Below are positions 1-12,419 of a stretch of 64,000 nucleotides of DNA, piece by piece. Origin of the DNA: Tanypteryx hageni (taxonomy: Eukaryota > Arthropoda > Insecta > Odonata > Petaluridae). Positions within the stretch are counted from its first letter, which is position 1; each line of letters opens with the position of its first letter. The stretch lies in assembly GCA_028673005.1 (NCBI GenBank), contig CM054113.1, positions 210,543,504-210,607,503 of the forward strand, read 5' to 3'. The position numbers and the translations under genes are program-made. The notes under the pieces were generated by a model that was not told the DNA's origin, ran no database searches, and saw only the letters and a program-made list of their open reading frames with translations.

Positions 1-905
1 CAGGTAATGTCCAACCCAGTTAGCCTTCCTCTTCCTGATAGTCTGTATAATCATTCGCTTCTCTCCTATTCTTCGTAGCACTTCATCGTTTTTCATCCTA
101 TCTGTCCATTTTATCTTCAGCATTCTCCTCCAAGTCCACATTTCAAAGCTTTCTAAGTATTTTATGTCATTTTTCCTTAGCGTCCATGTTTCTGCCCCAT
201 ACAATGCTATACTCCATACGTAGCATTTTATCAACTTCTTGCGGATATCTTCCCTTATATTCCCTGTAAGTAGTTGTTTCTTTCTCCTGAAAGCCGCTTT
301 TGCTTTTCCTATTCTAGTTTTGATCTCATCCGTACATTTTGCCTCTCGTGTTATGATACTTCCAAGGTATTTATATTCTGAAACTTGTTCTAATGGCTTT
401 CCCCCAATAGTTATGTTCAGATTCTCTTCTTTACCCGATAATCGAATGACCTTGGATTTTTCTGTATTTATTTCCATACCGTATTTTCTACCTGTTATCA
501 ATAGTCTATTTATCATTTTTTGTAGCTCCTCTTCCTTTCTTGCTAGAAGTACTTGATCATCTGCGTATTTTACTGTTCTTATAATCCTTCCTCCAATTTT
601 GAAATCCCCTGTGCCTTCTAAAGCTTCTTGCATTAGACTTTCTCCATATATATTGAATAGGGTTGGCGATAGGCAGCAGCCTTGTCTTACTCCTCTACCG
701 ATATTTATTCCGCAGGTGTCCACATTCTCAAACCTGACCTTTACAACTTGATTCTCATATAGATTCCTAATCAGTCTCCTGTCTTTCCAGTCTACACCTA
801 TATCCTTTAATATCTTCATCAACTTTACCCAATTTACTCTATCAAAGGCCTTCTGCCAGTCTACGAAACATGCGCAGATATCTTGACTGTATTCTATTGC
901 CCTTT
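1..905 (-). mobile_element. 5'-truncated RTE-like LINE, reverse transcriptase C-terminal half
   Basis: Read on the minus strand this is an almost continuous reverse-transcriptase frame that starts abruptly near 905 and runs off the window edge. Visible motifs in order are WQKAFDRVNW (palm motif A), GVRQGCCLSPTLFNIY, KYADDQVLLAR (catalytic motif C), EINTEKSKV and YLGSIIT, then a Trp/Arg-rich tail (ALYGAETWTL, WRRMLKIKWTDR) typical of RTE and related clades. The endonuclease and the N-terminal part of the RT are absent, as expected for a 5'-truncated copy. The plus-strand open frame over this segment is only a shadow. Family placement rests on motif style and is less certain than the LINE call itself. 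Confidence 0.8.
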
Positions 906-984
906 CTGATATGATTAATAAAGAGAAATATAACACATTAAATATTATCTTAAAGTAAAATTTCATCACGAGAAATGTGGCACC

Positions 985-1450
985 CCCGTTCGTTTGATGT
1001 GTCACCAGGGTTTTGATTTCTACATCTACTACATTCGAAATTGTAATTCACCATGGTGGTGGGTTAATTTTCTCTCGCAGGTTTGGCACTCCTGTTATGA
1101 TCTCGTATCGCCCTCGGAAAAAAGATCCTTGATAAAACGCAGTCTCACAATCGATCTCACGCATTTCATCGTTGTGATCCTGTCTATCTATTAACATTGG
1201 TGTTTTCAACTATTCCTAAATCCTCCTCTTATAATGCTTCCAAACCATGAAGCATTAACCTAGCGTTCAGTGGACAGTCCTCCAGCGATATACATTTGAA
1301 ATGCTTTGAAAATGATGTTACTCTTTGTATATGCTCATAAATTTCTGCGTTGGACACTTTCTAACTCAAGCACGAGTCTTCTCATACGTATCTCATACTC
1401 TTCAGGCGTATTCGATCTGTGGATTAAATAGCGACACTAGGGTGGTCCAC
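985..1450 (-). mobile_element. Decayed 3' fragment of a Jockey/CR1-type LINE
   Basis: The stretch aligns by eye with the 3' part of the LINE fragment at 48001-48250. Shared blocks in the same order include ctacatctac, a TGATCTCGTA block, an ACAATCGATCT block and a TTGGTG..TTCAA.TATTCCTA block. There is no usable reading frame left. It is an older copy in the same orientation as the 48-kb copy. Confidence 0.5.
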
Positions 1451-2735
1451 TCTTATATTGACAAAATTGTTTTTTAGAAATATTCTCCTTCCACCCTCTT
1501 ATTAGGTGCTCCAATATTCAAAAGCATTGTTTCAGTCGTTATGTCACAATCGGTTAATATTTGGGGGTGGACCCAGTGCCCCAAATTGCTGTAAAACCCA
1601 ACGAAAAATATTCTACACAAAGGGGCAGTTTATAAGAGCCGCTAAGAGAGAGGAATCGATTTATATTCAAATTGTATTTGGTGATAAATTGCATGTTTTA
1701 TCTTAAATATAATCAAGTAGGTTGTATTGACGTATTGCGACACAATGCAATTTCAACGTCATCGTGTATCGTAAAATATGCAACGCGCATAACACATGTG
1801 AATGCATTCACGATATTCAATTTGTAATAACGTTTGCTATTCTATAAAAATTAAAATGCCTGTTATAGGAAATGTTGAGTACAGGACCTTTAGTATTCAC
1901 AATATTTTTTGACCAATTCCCCCACTCCTGGCTCTTGCGGATTTTGAACGTACAAAAAGGGGTCTTTTCAGTATGGCAGTAAACTATGGAAATACGTTAA
2001 TGTATTTTTGAGGGCGTATTATGGAAATCCTTATAAATTGGTTTGTTTATTCAATGTACTTTTAATTGCTGAGGGGGAGCCAAAAATAACATGAAGCCCA
2101 GGCAATCACGAGAAACGAAACGTGAAATTTTAAGGGCATTGATTCCACTCTATTTATTGTTGTTTTTTTCTATATTTTTATGCTGATAGTAAGTAAATAT
2201 GGTGATTTATGCTGAAATGGAAACTGTGCTGAGAGGGGAAATAATACTACTAAACTAAAACAGCCACTTTAGTATATGTTAGGAGAAACGCGTATTATAC
2301 CCTGGACTGGGCGGTTCCACCAGATCATAAAAGACGCACGACTTCCATCCATTCTAGAGAGAGTTCGAACGAGCCACTAAAGCGCCTGAGCGTTTTCTTT
2401 GGAAACACTGACCCATTGCAAAATAGATGATTTTGTCACAAAGCATACGACCGTTTTCTTTCAAATTCTGGGAATTTCTCCTGACATTTTAATTTAAGGC
2501 CCTGAGGATTTTCAGCAAAGAGAAAATTTGTATAGAGGTCTTCAATTAGTTCGAAAACTTCCTGTTATCATTGAGATTGCAGAGAGGGAATTAGCTCTTA
2601 TCGAAGAATATAGTGGAAATTTAACAAGGAATGAAAAACAGCTTCAGGTCCTCCTTCAGTAGTAGTAGTAGTAATTGATTTTTAAAGTGCGTCGACGGCT
2701 ATGGTCATTTTGAAGTGTCATCAACTGGACATATG
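1451..2735. other. AT-rich non-coding stretch, nothing recognised
   Basis: Only short chance frames are present. I see no motif, splice-flanked exon or repeat shared with the rest of the window. Confidence 0.5.
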
Positions 2736-2737
2736 TA

Positions 2738-3010
2738 CACACAGAAGGGAGAAGCAAAACCTGGTGCCGGCCTTAGCCTACTCTTTACGAAAAGAACCAA
2801 GGGGACTAACTGCTTAACGTCCCTTGCCGAAGGACGGAACGCTGAATTTTCGCGATCTCCTCCAACTGCGCAAACAGGGGGCCAGGAGACCTCGGAAAAA
2901 ATCCTATTTGCGCAGGATTCGTGCCCGCTGCCTCTTCGAGCAGCCAGTTTCCTCCTTCAGGCGGTACAAACCATAGGAAGAGGCTGCTTGATTGAAACGA
3001 GAAAACGGTC
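2738..3010 (-). repeat. tRNA-derived SINE, older copy
   Basis: This shares an ordered set of blocks with 63245-63488: cacacagaagg, AGCCTACTCTTTACGAA, CAACTGCTTAACGTCCCTT and GAAGGACGGA.CGCTGA, followed by a ggattcg block that is a decayed Pol III B box. Orientation is minus, as in the other copy. The tRNA-like head is much more decayed here. The open frames in this interval on either strand are by-products of its higher GC content. Confidence 0.7.
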
Positions 3011-3394
3011 AAAGAATTTTTCAAGAAGAAAAGGGGGAATGTATCTAAAACTTAATATTTGTTACAAATTTCAAATTTATAAATGTTTCATTAAACTAAA
3101 TTTAGAGCGATGAATATTCTTTTTATAGTATTTTTTTTTATTTTCTTTGATCACAGTCTACTTATAACTTTTTAAACTAAGTTAAGTGAAACTGGACGTA
3201 ATGGCGTTGAAATAAGAATAGCACGCTTCTCTCACGCAGATGAGATTCACCACACTTTTTAATCGAGGGGATAAATCTATTGAAATGGCAATTTTTAAAT
3301 CATTAGGTAATGTCTAGTATTTCAGGTCGGAGAGAGCAAACACTGTTCCCAAAATCCTATTCCTTAGGGACAGGATTAGAAATGAAGCAATATA

Positions 3395-4043
3395 CCGTAT
3401 TTACTCGTGTACCGCGAGCAACTTTTTCCTCAAAATGTCGGTACGAAAAAGAGACTGCGCGTCTTGCATGAAGATTTCTTAACAGGTTATATAAATTGCG
3501 AGCAACGATAGTAAATTCACAGCAATCCGCCTGCGTCTGCGTTTTTACTCGCAGAAGACGAAGAATTCTACGAAGTATACGCGCAAAGTATATCGACTTT
3601 TCAGACGACGTTATATTTTTTTTTAATTAAAGCATTGCATTTTAAATGAGTTATAAGTTTATTATTGTTGCTCAAAATAAGCAGTTCTGTCATTAAAGGG
3701 TTACTCTCATTTTCTACCTATACTTTTGTCGGAATAAGTTGGCATCTGGTATCTGTGTTCGAGAAATTCATCGTGAACTCCTTTAACATGAGAGGGGCGA
3801 CAGCCGAGGAGATTTCTGCTAGCATCGGCATAAAGAGATCGTCCAATAAATTGCGTCACAAAGGTAAGAGAGAGAGAAGACTCTTAACTTGGGCGAAACT
3901 ACTTTATCGGTTAAGAAGCCGACTTTTTTTTAAATCTCGGATATCAACTTATTTCGGCACGAATTTATTTTTTCCCTCCGAACTGGCCCAAAAATAGGGG
4001 TGCTCGTGGCACACGAGGGCACGCGGTACACGAGTAAATACGG
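3395..4043. mobile_element. Non-autonomous DNA transposon with 22-bp perfect terminal inverted repeats and TA duplication
   Basis: The left end reads CCGTATTTACTCGTGTACCG (plus CG) from 3395 and the right end is its exact reverse complement ending at 4043, so the terminal repeats match over 22 bases. TA flanks both ends (3393-3394 and 4044-4045), the duplication expected for Tc1/mariner/pogo-type insertion. The 649-bp interior has no convincing transposase; the 110-codon plus-strand frame at 3665-3997 has no motif I recognise. The TA duplication suggests, but does not prove, pogo/Tigger-type mobilisation. Confidence 0.75.
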
Positions 4044-4045
4044 TA

Positions 4046-5322
4046 TTATTTGTAAGATTCGATATCCACGTCTTCATATTCATTCCAGCGCATAGTACCA
4101 GGCGTTCACCAATCAAAACTCTCAAGTTGAATCGATAGAACCATGTCATAAACGGTAACTTTCAACTGCGACACATCATTTGAAATAGACGTTTATATAT
4201 TTAGTTAACGCACTGAAACATAACATGGTTAAATCGAAGCCTCGATTATAAAATTACATTGATTCTATTTAAAAAGTTACATATTCAGTAGTGATAAAAT
4301 TAAAACGTCGGAATTCATTCTTTAGAAGTAGATGAACTTCTAATGTAATACGAAAGGCCATTCACGTTCAAAAAACAAGAATTAAATTAATTAAGTTTTC
4401 GTGTTATTCGTCGATTTTTTAAAAACCAAGTTGAAATATAGTGAAAAATATTCGAAAGCCTAGAATGGAAGTTGCTATGGAGATTAACAAAATGACGATA
4501 AAAACGCCTAAAATCAGAAAATAAATGTAATTTCTAGATTTCTTAATAAAACCAAACTTCTATCATACAAAAAAGAAATCTTATTCAATTCCTCGTAGGA
4601 TGATATAAACTTCGCGTCGTTGCTTAATTCTATTACCTTTCAAAATACTAATGAAAAACGTCCTGCACTCTTGAATTCGAAGTTTTCCATGTTATTTAAA
4701 TGGAACACCCAAGTAATTATTCAAACATTTCACCCAGTATATTCCGGTGTGGAACGTAGTTTATTCAGCTAGTGTAAGCAACAGGATTGTTAATTCAACA
4801 ATCTGTAACTGTAGACCATCGCCAAATATGACTTTATACAGAACAAACACACTTTAAAATATTTATGTAGAGATAAGGAGATAATTGCATATTACATTAC
4901 CGTTTTCTATAGTAAATGATGAAAAATAAACATTGGAAAACCCCGCATAAAAACCATAACATATTATTGCCATATAAATATAAAAGAAAAATACAATTAA
5001 AAACGGTTGATAACATATTATTGCTATTTATTTGAAATAATTCGAAATCAAGCCAATTTAGGAGAGCCTTCATTTGATACAAAATTTTTCACCAGGTGGC
5101 CGTTTGTAGCTCGAGACAGGCATAAATCTAAGAAACGATTTGAAAAAAGATTAGATAAACTAGACTCAATATGATAATGCAATTGCGTTTCGTTATACAT
5201 AGTGAGTTTATATGTAGATTTACTCCACTCACAATTTTATGAAAAGTATGAAAAATATTAATTAGATTTTTATTTACACGGGGCATGTCCCGGGATTGTT
5301 CATAAGATTCCCTGGAAACAAG
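4046..5322. other. AT-rich non-coding stretch, nothing recognised
   Basis: No splice-flanked coding frame, repeat boundary or motif is visible. Confidence 0.5.
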
Positions 5323-5674
5323 TTACTTTAGTTGGTACGTCTTTTCGAAAGCATCAAATCCTCCATTGACCCGTCCTGAAACGTAGCATAGGTTTCCCAC
5401 CTTTAAACAGTTCGCAGTCAAGGCTTTCTGATATTGTTTATCTAACAAACTTGCTTTATCCGCACTATCCTGAGCTGCATTCCCCGCTTCCGTTCTCACT
5501 GTCGCAATGGTATGACGTCTATCTTGGACTTCTCCAACGTGAGATCAATGTGCTTTCAGGATCCATTTGAAATTATCATTTTGAGTGTATTAAAAGCATT
5601 GAGAATTGTTGCCCAGGCTTTTGAGCGCGCCTTATTATACTGTTGCCTTATCGTCGTCTTCCGTTCATCCTTGG
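5323..5674 (-). pseudogene. Broken reading frame of an unrecognised Lys/Ala-rich protein
   Basis: On the minus strand an acceptor-like tttcag at about 5680-5675 is followed by a frame reading KDERKTTIRQQYNKARSKAW and onward, a TGA stop, then KHIDLTLEKSKIDVIPLRQ, then a one-frame shift into TEAGNAAQDSADKASLLDK and a tail ending YVSGRVNGGFDAFEKTYQLK and a TAA. The two parts share a loose QQYNKA / KQYQKA theme, so they probably belonged to one protein. I do not recognise the family. It could be a decayed last exon, or chance frames in a slightly GC-richer patch. Confidence 0.3.
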
Positions 5675-5897
5675 CTGAAAATTACGCGGTAGTGGAGTTT
5701 TCCTTGTACACAGACAAAGTTAATGCATTTGGGTTTTATTCCTTTCAAGAATCGGACGTAATTATGAACAATGCATAGTGAAATGCCACAAACAAATGCA
5801 AGACAGTTAAGCTTATTACTTTTTTTGAAATGTTATTTTTTACAAATGGCTTCTAACAAGGGACGCATTGTAAGGAAATAGAGAATTGTTATCTTAC

Positions 5898-5995
5898 ATC
5901 CATGATCGTCTCTATATTCAGCACTTTGCAGAGATCGATTATATCTTCCAATGAATTGTCTCCTACACAAAGGTGGATTCTGCTCAGGAACGTGC
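5898..5995 (-). CDS. Possible internal exon of an unrecognised gene
   Basis: A 98-nt stretch is bounded by tctattcccag and GTAAGAT. It reads 2 nt plus 32 open codons (TFLSRIHLCVGDNSLEDIID and onward, ending NIETIMD). Its phase (1 in, 0 out) would join the signal-peptide-like exon at 13269-13233. The peptide has no family signature that I know. Short open stretches between splice-like sites also arise by chance in AT-rich DNA. Confidence 0.25.
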
Positions 5996-5999
5996 CTGG

Positions 6000-8047
6000 G
6001 AATAGAAAACACTCAATTTTAAACGCTGAAAATTAATAAATTAATTAAAATTAAGTAAAAATTTTCACGTGCTTACAAAAATTGAATAAAATAGGCAAAT
6101 ATCTATAAAATCACTGCAATACAATTTTCTTGCAAAATAGTAAAAATCGTTACAAAATTAGAATTATTAGAAATAGAAATACAGTGAGTGGATCGCATAA
6201 AAAACCTGCAAATTTATATCGCATTTACAAACAAGTTAAAAAAGAACGGCAGAAGCAGATTCCAAAAGCAATTTTTTATAATGTAACATTTTCATTGTAA
6301 CTTAACGTTAACAACAAAACTTAAAACCCATAATTAGTCAAAATTTATTAAAAGCATATCTCGCCGCATTCAAGAGTTGTAATATGATCTTAACCCTTTT
6401 TGAAAGTAAATTGAACATATTTACGCTTTATTTTTTTTTGTAGCAACGTAAATCAAACGAAGTTTTACCGTAGTTATGGACCCTTATAGATAGTTCATGA
6501 GGTATTGTATATTTAAATCCTACTAAAAGGTAACGGACAGAAAACTGGACCCCGAAACAACATTATTTTGTTCACAGACATAAGGAGAGTGGAAAAATAT
6601 TTTTTTAAACTAAAAATCCATCCGCTAATAAATAGCATTGTTTCAATTGTAAACCAAATATCTACCCGTACAAAAATCTCATTGATTTTTGTCCAACATT
6701 TTGGAGCATCTCATCAGGATATCTTTTAAGAAATCGTGTTCCTACTTGTTCTCAATGATTACAAGATAAATAGTAAACTAAAAAACGTTTCTAATGTAAG
6801 CAGGGACAGAGGGACACACAGTTGCTAGTTAACAGATTTCTGGTTGTTTTCATTTTTGTGTTTCCCAGTATTGCGGAATATTGTGCTTCCTGTTAATTCT
6901 CGTAACATTTTGAAAGGAAATTCGACGAAGATTCCGTCTGAAAATGTTTTTGAGGTGCACCTAATGTTGAAGCATTTTATATCTCTTTTATTCTTGGTGT
7001 ATTTTCCAGTGGCTGACTCAACTCGGGTGTGAAATTTGATGTATTTTAAATTTTTTAAATTCTAGAAATTGATCGGATAAAAAATCTTCATATTAATATG
7101 ATTCATTGCGGTATTTGATTCGCGGTTTGGTTAAACTTCCTGATAAGAAAGAGAATTGTATTAGAAGAGACAATCAATTTCCCTGACTGTGAATTAGAAA
7201 TAGAAAATCATCTGATAATCTGAAATATAAATATTGGGTAAAGAGGGCAATTGGAAATACTTGTAACAATATTTTACGTTTACGGCGTAATGACGTTTTT
7301 GAGATTCAAAATATGAGGCAGTTTAATGTAAAAAAAAAGTTTATGAAATAACAGCTTCGATATCAATGTCTAATTTTTTAAACGAATTTCAAACTGAATT
7401 TTAACAGCCAATCTATTATTTCTGCGGAGGTATTTGTTATGCTGACAGGGTCGTGCAATTCATTCAACAGCGAAGTGTTTTATTACTCCTTCATTTTATT
7501 TTTTGGGAATCTAAAACGTGGAATGTACATTATTTAAAAATGCCATCTCAGATATTATTTTGAGTGGAAATATGAAATTTTTGTAAAAGCGAATCCCAAA
7601 ACAAAAATTTTCATTCGAACTACATTGGCCCCGTATTTGCTGTAACGATACGAGGGCAAGTGATGGAGCCTCAACCTCAAGTGTCTCAAAGTCACAAAAA
7701 GCTTCGAAATGAATCTCTACGGCGCCACAGATAATCGAAATTCGTCCATCGCGTGCAGTCGTTGCAAAATTTTCTAACAGGGAAAAACCCTAATTCGTTA
7801 AATATCGCTCCGAATGCGCCTCAATGGATCTCAATTCCCGTCGTCCACCTGCCTCTAGCTCGTCAAAAGATGGAAATTATTAAAATAGACGAAAGAGGGC
7901 TTAACCTGAATATTTTTTGTTAATCCGCGTTGCATTTACCCGGGCAGCAAAATTCATTTTCAGCAGATTCATTTCACTGGAAGATTTTCGATCATATCTT
8001 TTTTACTCCTTGTGCTTATCATAGATAATGCGCGTTTCTCCCACAGG
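6000..8047. other. AT-rich non-coding stretch, nothing recognised
   Basis: Only short low-information frames are present, and no repeat is shared with other parts of the window. Confidence 0.5.
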
Positions 8048-8058
8048 ATTAATCAGTT
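8048..8058. repeat. Target-site duplication, 3' side of the RTE element
   Basis: The sequence attaatcagtt is repeated exactly at 11332-11342 on the other side of the element. An 11-bp direct repeat is the usual footprint of target-primed reverse transcription. Confidence 0.85.
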
Positions 8059-11000
8059 CTTCTTCTTCATCTAAAGGCTAAGCCTTGTCGCTGCAACCAT
8101 GAACTCCTGTCCTCTGCCATTCTCTTCAACATCTCGTACTTCTCAACTCCCATCACTGACTCCACGTCATCTAGGTATTTCTTTCTTGGTCTGCCTCTTC
8201 CTTTCTTCCCTAAAAGTTTCCCCTCCAAGATGTTCACAATTAATCCATTATGTCTAATCACATGGCCTAAAAAAATTTTGCCTTCCTTTCTTCCATTCCT
8301 CTGATCAGTTTCCTTTCTTCTTTTACTTCTTCCAAAACTTTAAGGTTTGTCTTTCTCTCTGTCCAACTTGTCTTTATCAATCTTCTCCATATCCACATTT
8401 CTGTCGCTTCCAGACGGGACCTCTCCCTCTTTCCTAACGTCCAACTTTCACTACCATAAAGTATGGTACTCCAGACAAAAGCTTTTGCAAAGGATTTCCT
8501 TACTTCCAAATTCATGTGACTGCTTGTCAGTAGGCTCCTTTTGCATTGAAAAGCTTGCTTTGCAAGTGCTATTCTTCTTTTCACTTCCTGTACACATCTA
8601 TTATCTTCAGTAATTGTACTACCTAGGTAGCAAAATTGCTTCACCTGCTCAATTTCCTGATTGTCTATTTTGATCTTTGATATTGTCCCTGCATTACTTT
8701 TGCCTATAACCATCAATTTGGTTTTCTTGATATTTATCTTTAATTCCCACTGTTTTAACGTGTCCGATAATACTTTCAGCATTTTATTCATTTCTCTTTT
8801 TGAATCGCTGAATATTACAATGTCATCTGCAAATCTAATGCAGTGTATTCTAACTCCATTTATTTTTATGCCTTTTGTCTTTTCCTTCATAACTTCTATA
8901 CTTTCTTCAATGAACATATTAAACAAATATGGAGATAGCGGACATCCTTGTCTTACTCCTTTCCTTATCTTTGCTTCACTCTCTAATCCATTTATATTTA
9001 TTCTTGTAGTTTGATTTTGATAAAGCTTAAAAATTAATCTTCTGTCCCTCCAATCAATACCTATTTTTTTCATAGTCTTAAACAACAGTTCCCAATTAAC
9101 TGTATCAAAGGCCTTCTCCAAATCAATAAACGTTAAATATAATGTCCTGTTCATTTCTAAACATCTTTCCATTATCACCCTGAGAGCTAATATAGCTTCT
9201 CTCGTTCCTCTCCCACTTCTAAATCCAAATTGATCTTCACTAATATAATGTTCTATTTTCCTTTTTATTCTGTTTTTCACGATATAAATTAAAAGTTTTG
9301 AGGCGTGCGAAAGTAGTGAAATTGTTCTGTAGTTACTGCACTCCACTGCATTCCCCTTCTTTGGTAAACTTATAGTTTTACTTTTTATAAAGTCATCAGG
9401 TAATTTTCCTTTTTCGTAACAATCTTTTATAATTTTAAAGAAATGTTCTTTTGCTTCCTCCCCTAAGTTCTTCAAAAGTTCTGCAGGTATACCATCAACA
9501 CCTGTTGCCTTGCCTGTATTAAGATTATTAATAGCTTTATAAAACTCTTCTTTGGTTATTGTTGGGCCTAGCTCGTCATTTCTTATTTCCTCTTCATTTT
9601 CAATAAATCTACATCCATCTCCAACATCTCTTCCACTATATAATTCTTCTATGTATTCTTTCCACCGAGCACATACTTTTTCATTTTCCCATAACATATT
9701 TCCTTCCTTATCCTTAACTATTGCCGATTTAGTTCTTGGTTTGTACTGGAGAGTTTTAATTTTGAAGTATGCTTTGTCTTGCCTTCCTCCCTTTGTATCT
9801 TCCTCAATTTCCTTCACTATCTCTTTGGTCCATCTCTCTTTTTCTTCTCTGCATTTGTTAATAATCTCATTCTTAACTTTTTTATAAGTTTCATCATTTC
9901 CATTCTTCCTCAACTTGTTCCTTTCTTCAATTAAAATCAGTATCTCCTCAGTCATCCAAGGTTTTCTAGGCTCCAATTTTCTCTTTCCAATAACTTCCTC
10001 TGTAGCTTTAATAACCCCTTTTTTAAATTCCTCCCAACTAAGTTGTCCTTCATAATTTCTCATCAACTCATTTGTTTTTTCTTGGTAATTCTTAGCCGTT
10101 GGTAACTCTTTCAGTCCCTGTAGATGCCAGTTCTTTTTAACTGTTCTCTTTATTTTCTTAAACCTAATATTGCATTTTGCCATGACTAGCTTGTGGTCAC
10201 TGTCTACATCTGGACCTGGGTAACTATAACACGATTTTACCTGGTTCTTATATCTTCTTTTTACTAAAATATAATCTATTTGAAACCTTCTTCTGTCTGG
10301 CGCCTCCCATGTGTATCTTCTTCTTTTGGGAACTTCAAAGAAAGTGTTTGATACCATCATCTCATTCTGTTCACAAAACTCAATTAATCTTTCTCCCCTT
10401 TCATTTGTTTCACCTAAACCAAATTTTCCTACCATTCTACTATTTCGACTAGATCCAATCACAGCATTAAAGTCTCCCATTATTATTACATTATCTTTAT
10501 CTTTTGTCATCTTTATAAGTTCTTCTATTTCTTCATACACCTTTTCTACTTCTCCTTCTTCTGCACTACTTGTTGGGAAATACGCTTGTATTATCACTGT
10601 ATCCGTTGGCACGGTGCTCATTCTTACCATCAACAACCTATCATTTATGTGATATGTATTGCAAACACTGTTTGCCCATTTCTTACTAATAATGATTGCT
10701 ATTCCATTCCTTCCTCTCTTTTCACCTCCACTATGAATTATTCTAAATTTATCACTGTAAAAATCTCCTTTCTCTTGCCACCTTGTTTCACATAAACCTA
10801 AGATATCAATCTCATTTTTCTCCATTTCTTTCTTTATTTCTTCTAATTTACCTATTTTTAGTAATGTTCTGACGTTCCAAGTACCTATTTTGACGTTTTG
10901 ACAGGGATTTCGTTGGATAACGACCTGAGAAGCCCTGCTACATCCCCTGCCGGATCTTGGGTTCCGAATACCATGATCAGTAACAAATTCCTTTCTAAAA

Positions 11001-11331
11001 CCTTCCATGGTTGCTACCCTCGGGATATCCAATAGGATCTTTAATGGAGTGGTTTCCTGTTGCCTTCTCCATCCTATGCCGTTGACTATCAAAATAGTTC
11101 CTCCGCCTTTAGGGGCAGTTTCCCACCCCAAGGGCAAGAGGGTGCCCTACCCCTCCACCTTCTCATCCGCCCCTAAATAGGCCGTTGGCATTTGGTAGAG
11201 GGGGGACTCCTTATTCCGGGAGTCACTCGGACGCCAGAGCCTCGTCTGTGAAGCAGGGTGCACCACGTGCAGGTGAGGTTGACATTTGAGTGGGAGAGGC
11301 TATATAATCGCATCCCACCCCAAAACACCCC
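8059..11331 (-). mobile_element. Full-length RTE/BovB-type non-LTR retrotransposon
   Basis: A 3273-bp element on the minus strand bounded by an 11-bp direct repeat. It has a 5' leader of roughly 320 bp, one endonuclease-RT frame of about 1000 codons, and almost no 3' UTR: the stop TGA at 8069-8067 is followed by a short AGA tandem and then the target duplication. A single long ORF, very short 3' end and terminal simple repeat fit the RTE clade. The intact flanks and nearly open frame suggest a fairly recent insertion. The leader holds a TATATAATCG stretch near 11300. Confidence 0.9.
8067..11008 (-). CDS. RTE endonuclease-reverse transcriptase (one frameshift near the 3' end)
   Basis: The open frame runs from 11137 to 8267 and continues after a one-base slip at 8261-8067. 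The first ATG is at 11008; codons upstream to 11137 are open but begin with a non-ATG codon. Numbered from 11137, an APE-type endonuclease lies at about residues 83-325 (KIGTWNVRTL, ETRW with Glu117, GDFNA 221-225, SDHK 313-316), and the RT core follows (GFRSGRGTREAI, IDLEKAFDTVNW, KGVRQGCPLSPYLFN, FADD at 769-772). After RT come YLGSTITEDNR and a WTLGKRERSRLEATEMW segment. The frame breaks inside a run of seven T residues on the coding strand, where GHVIRH should follow KFF. The break may be a real mutation or a homopolymer error. The protein would nick target DNA and copy its own RNA. Confidence 0.9.
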
Positions 11332-11342
11332 ATTAATCAGTT
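11332..11342. repeat. Target-site duplication, 5' side of the RTE element
   Basis: An exact copy of the 11-mer at 8048-8058, immediately outside the 5' leader of the element. Confidence 0.85.
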
Positions 11343-12419
11343 AAAAAGACAAAATATTATTTTCATGTACGGCTGCCCGAGCAGATTGATTTGATTAACA
11401 TTCAGCATTTGCACGTCGAATTTCAGTTTTTTTTTTCAAATACCTTCTTGATGACTTTCTATCGCAGGGATAAAGTGCTATTATTAAATACTTTTCCGCT
11501 AACATGGCAGCCGTAATTGACCGGTGTGGTGCAGTTGTGACGTTTATTCGTAATTCAATAAAAAGCCTCAAATTAACAACACTTAATCGACTGCAACCAT
11601 GTGATACAAGAAGGCGATTAAAAGCTTTTTTACTTGGAGCTTTTCGGGAACTATCCTTTCAAAAACATACGAGTGAATAAATGCTTCTTTTTTCCGCTCT
11701 TCAAAATTCTGATGAATAATTATTTCTTGGAAGTATGTTTTACGAGTTAAGGCCGAAACATATTTTTTGTTTCTTCGAAAGTAGCAGTCCTGACCGTGTG
11801 ATTTTATCCGAATATATACCGTGTGATTTTATCCGAATATATTGTTTTCGTATTCCACACTCCATGCAGGGTAATGAATATGATTGCACTCGACATCAGC
11901 GTCCTCAAGGATATTTAACGGCAATTAAACTTATCAAAAATTTTTAAACACTGAATAATATTCTCAGTAAATAATAATTTGAAACCCTATTCACGTTGAA
12001 AAAACAATAATTTTTATGTTGCTATAGATGGTAAAATAGGGAGACACGATTAAAATTGCCGCTGGGATAGCTGTGAATGACTTACAGAATGCTAGAAAGC
12101 ATTGGGATAATATCGATCCCAATTAAAATTACCCTTGGTAGCGTTGGCATCGCTATCAACAATTAGAAAAATTGTCATGGCTATAGAAGCAAAGGTATAA
12201 CTTATCGACACACGTAACAAATTAAGATAAATATTCTAAATATTTCTTAAAGAATCCTTTTACGAAAAAATGTCTTTTGCAAAACTTATGGCAAATTATG
12301 TTGTCGACAACTTTCATGATACCAAATATTTATATAAATTAAGATCTCAAGGAGATATTTGGAGAAACGTAAACATTACTGAAATAAACCACTTCCGCAT
12401 GACCAGTTTCAGATAATAA

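Noticed and set aside
2715..3113. 132-codon plus-strand frame and opposite 72-codon frame
   Set aside because: Both lie over the SINE copy; its GC content and lack of TA-rich stops explain them.
8347..10795. Several Ser/Phe/Leu-rich plus-strand frames
   Set aside because: They are antisense shadows of the RTE reverse transcriptase.
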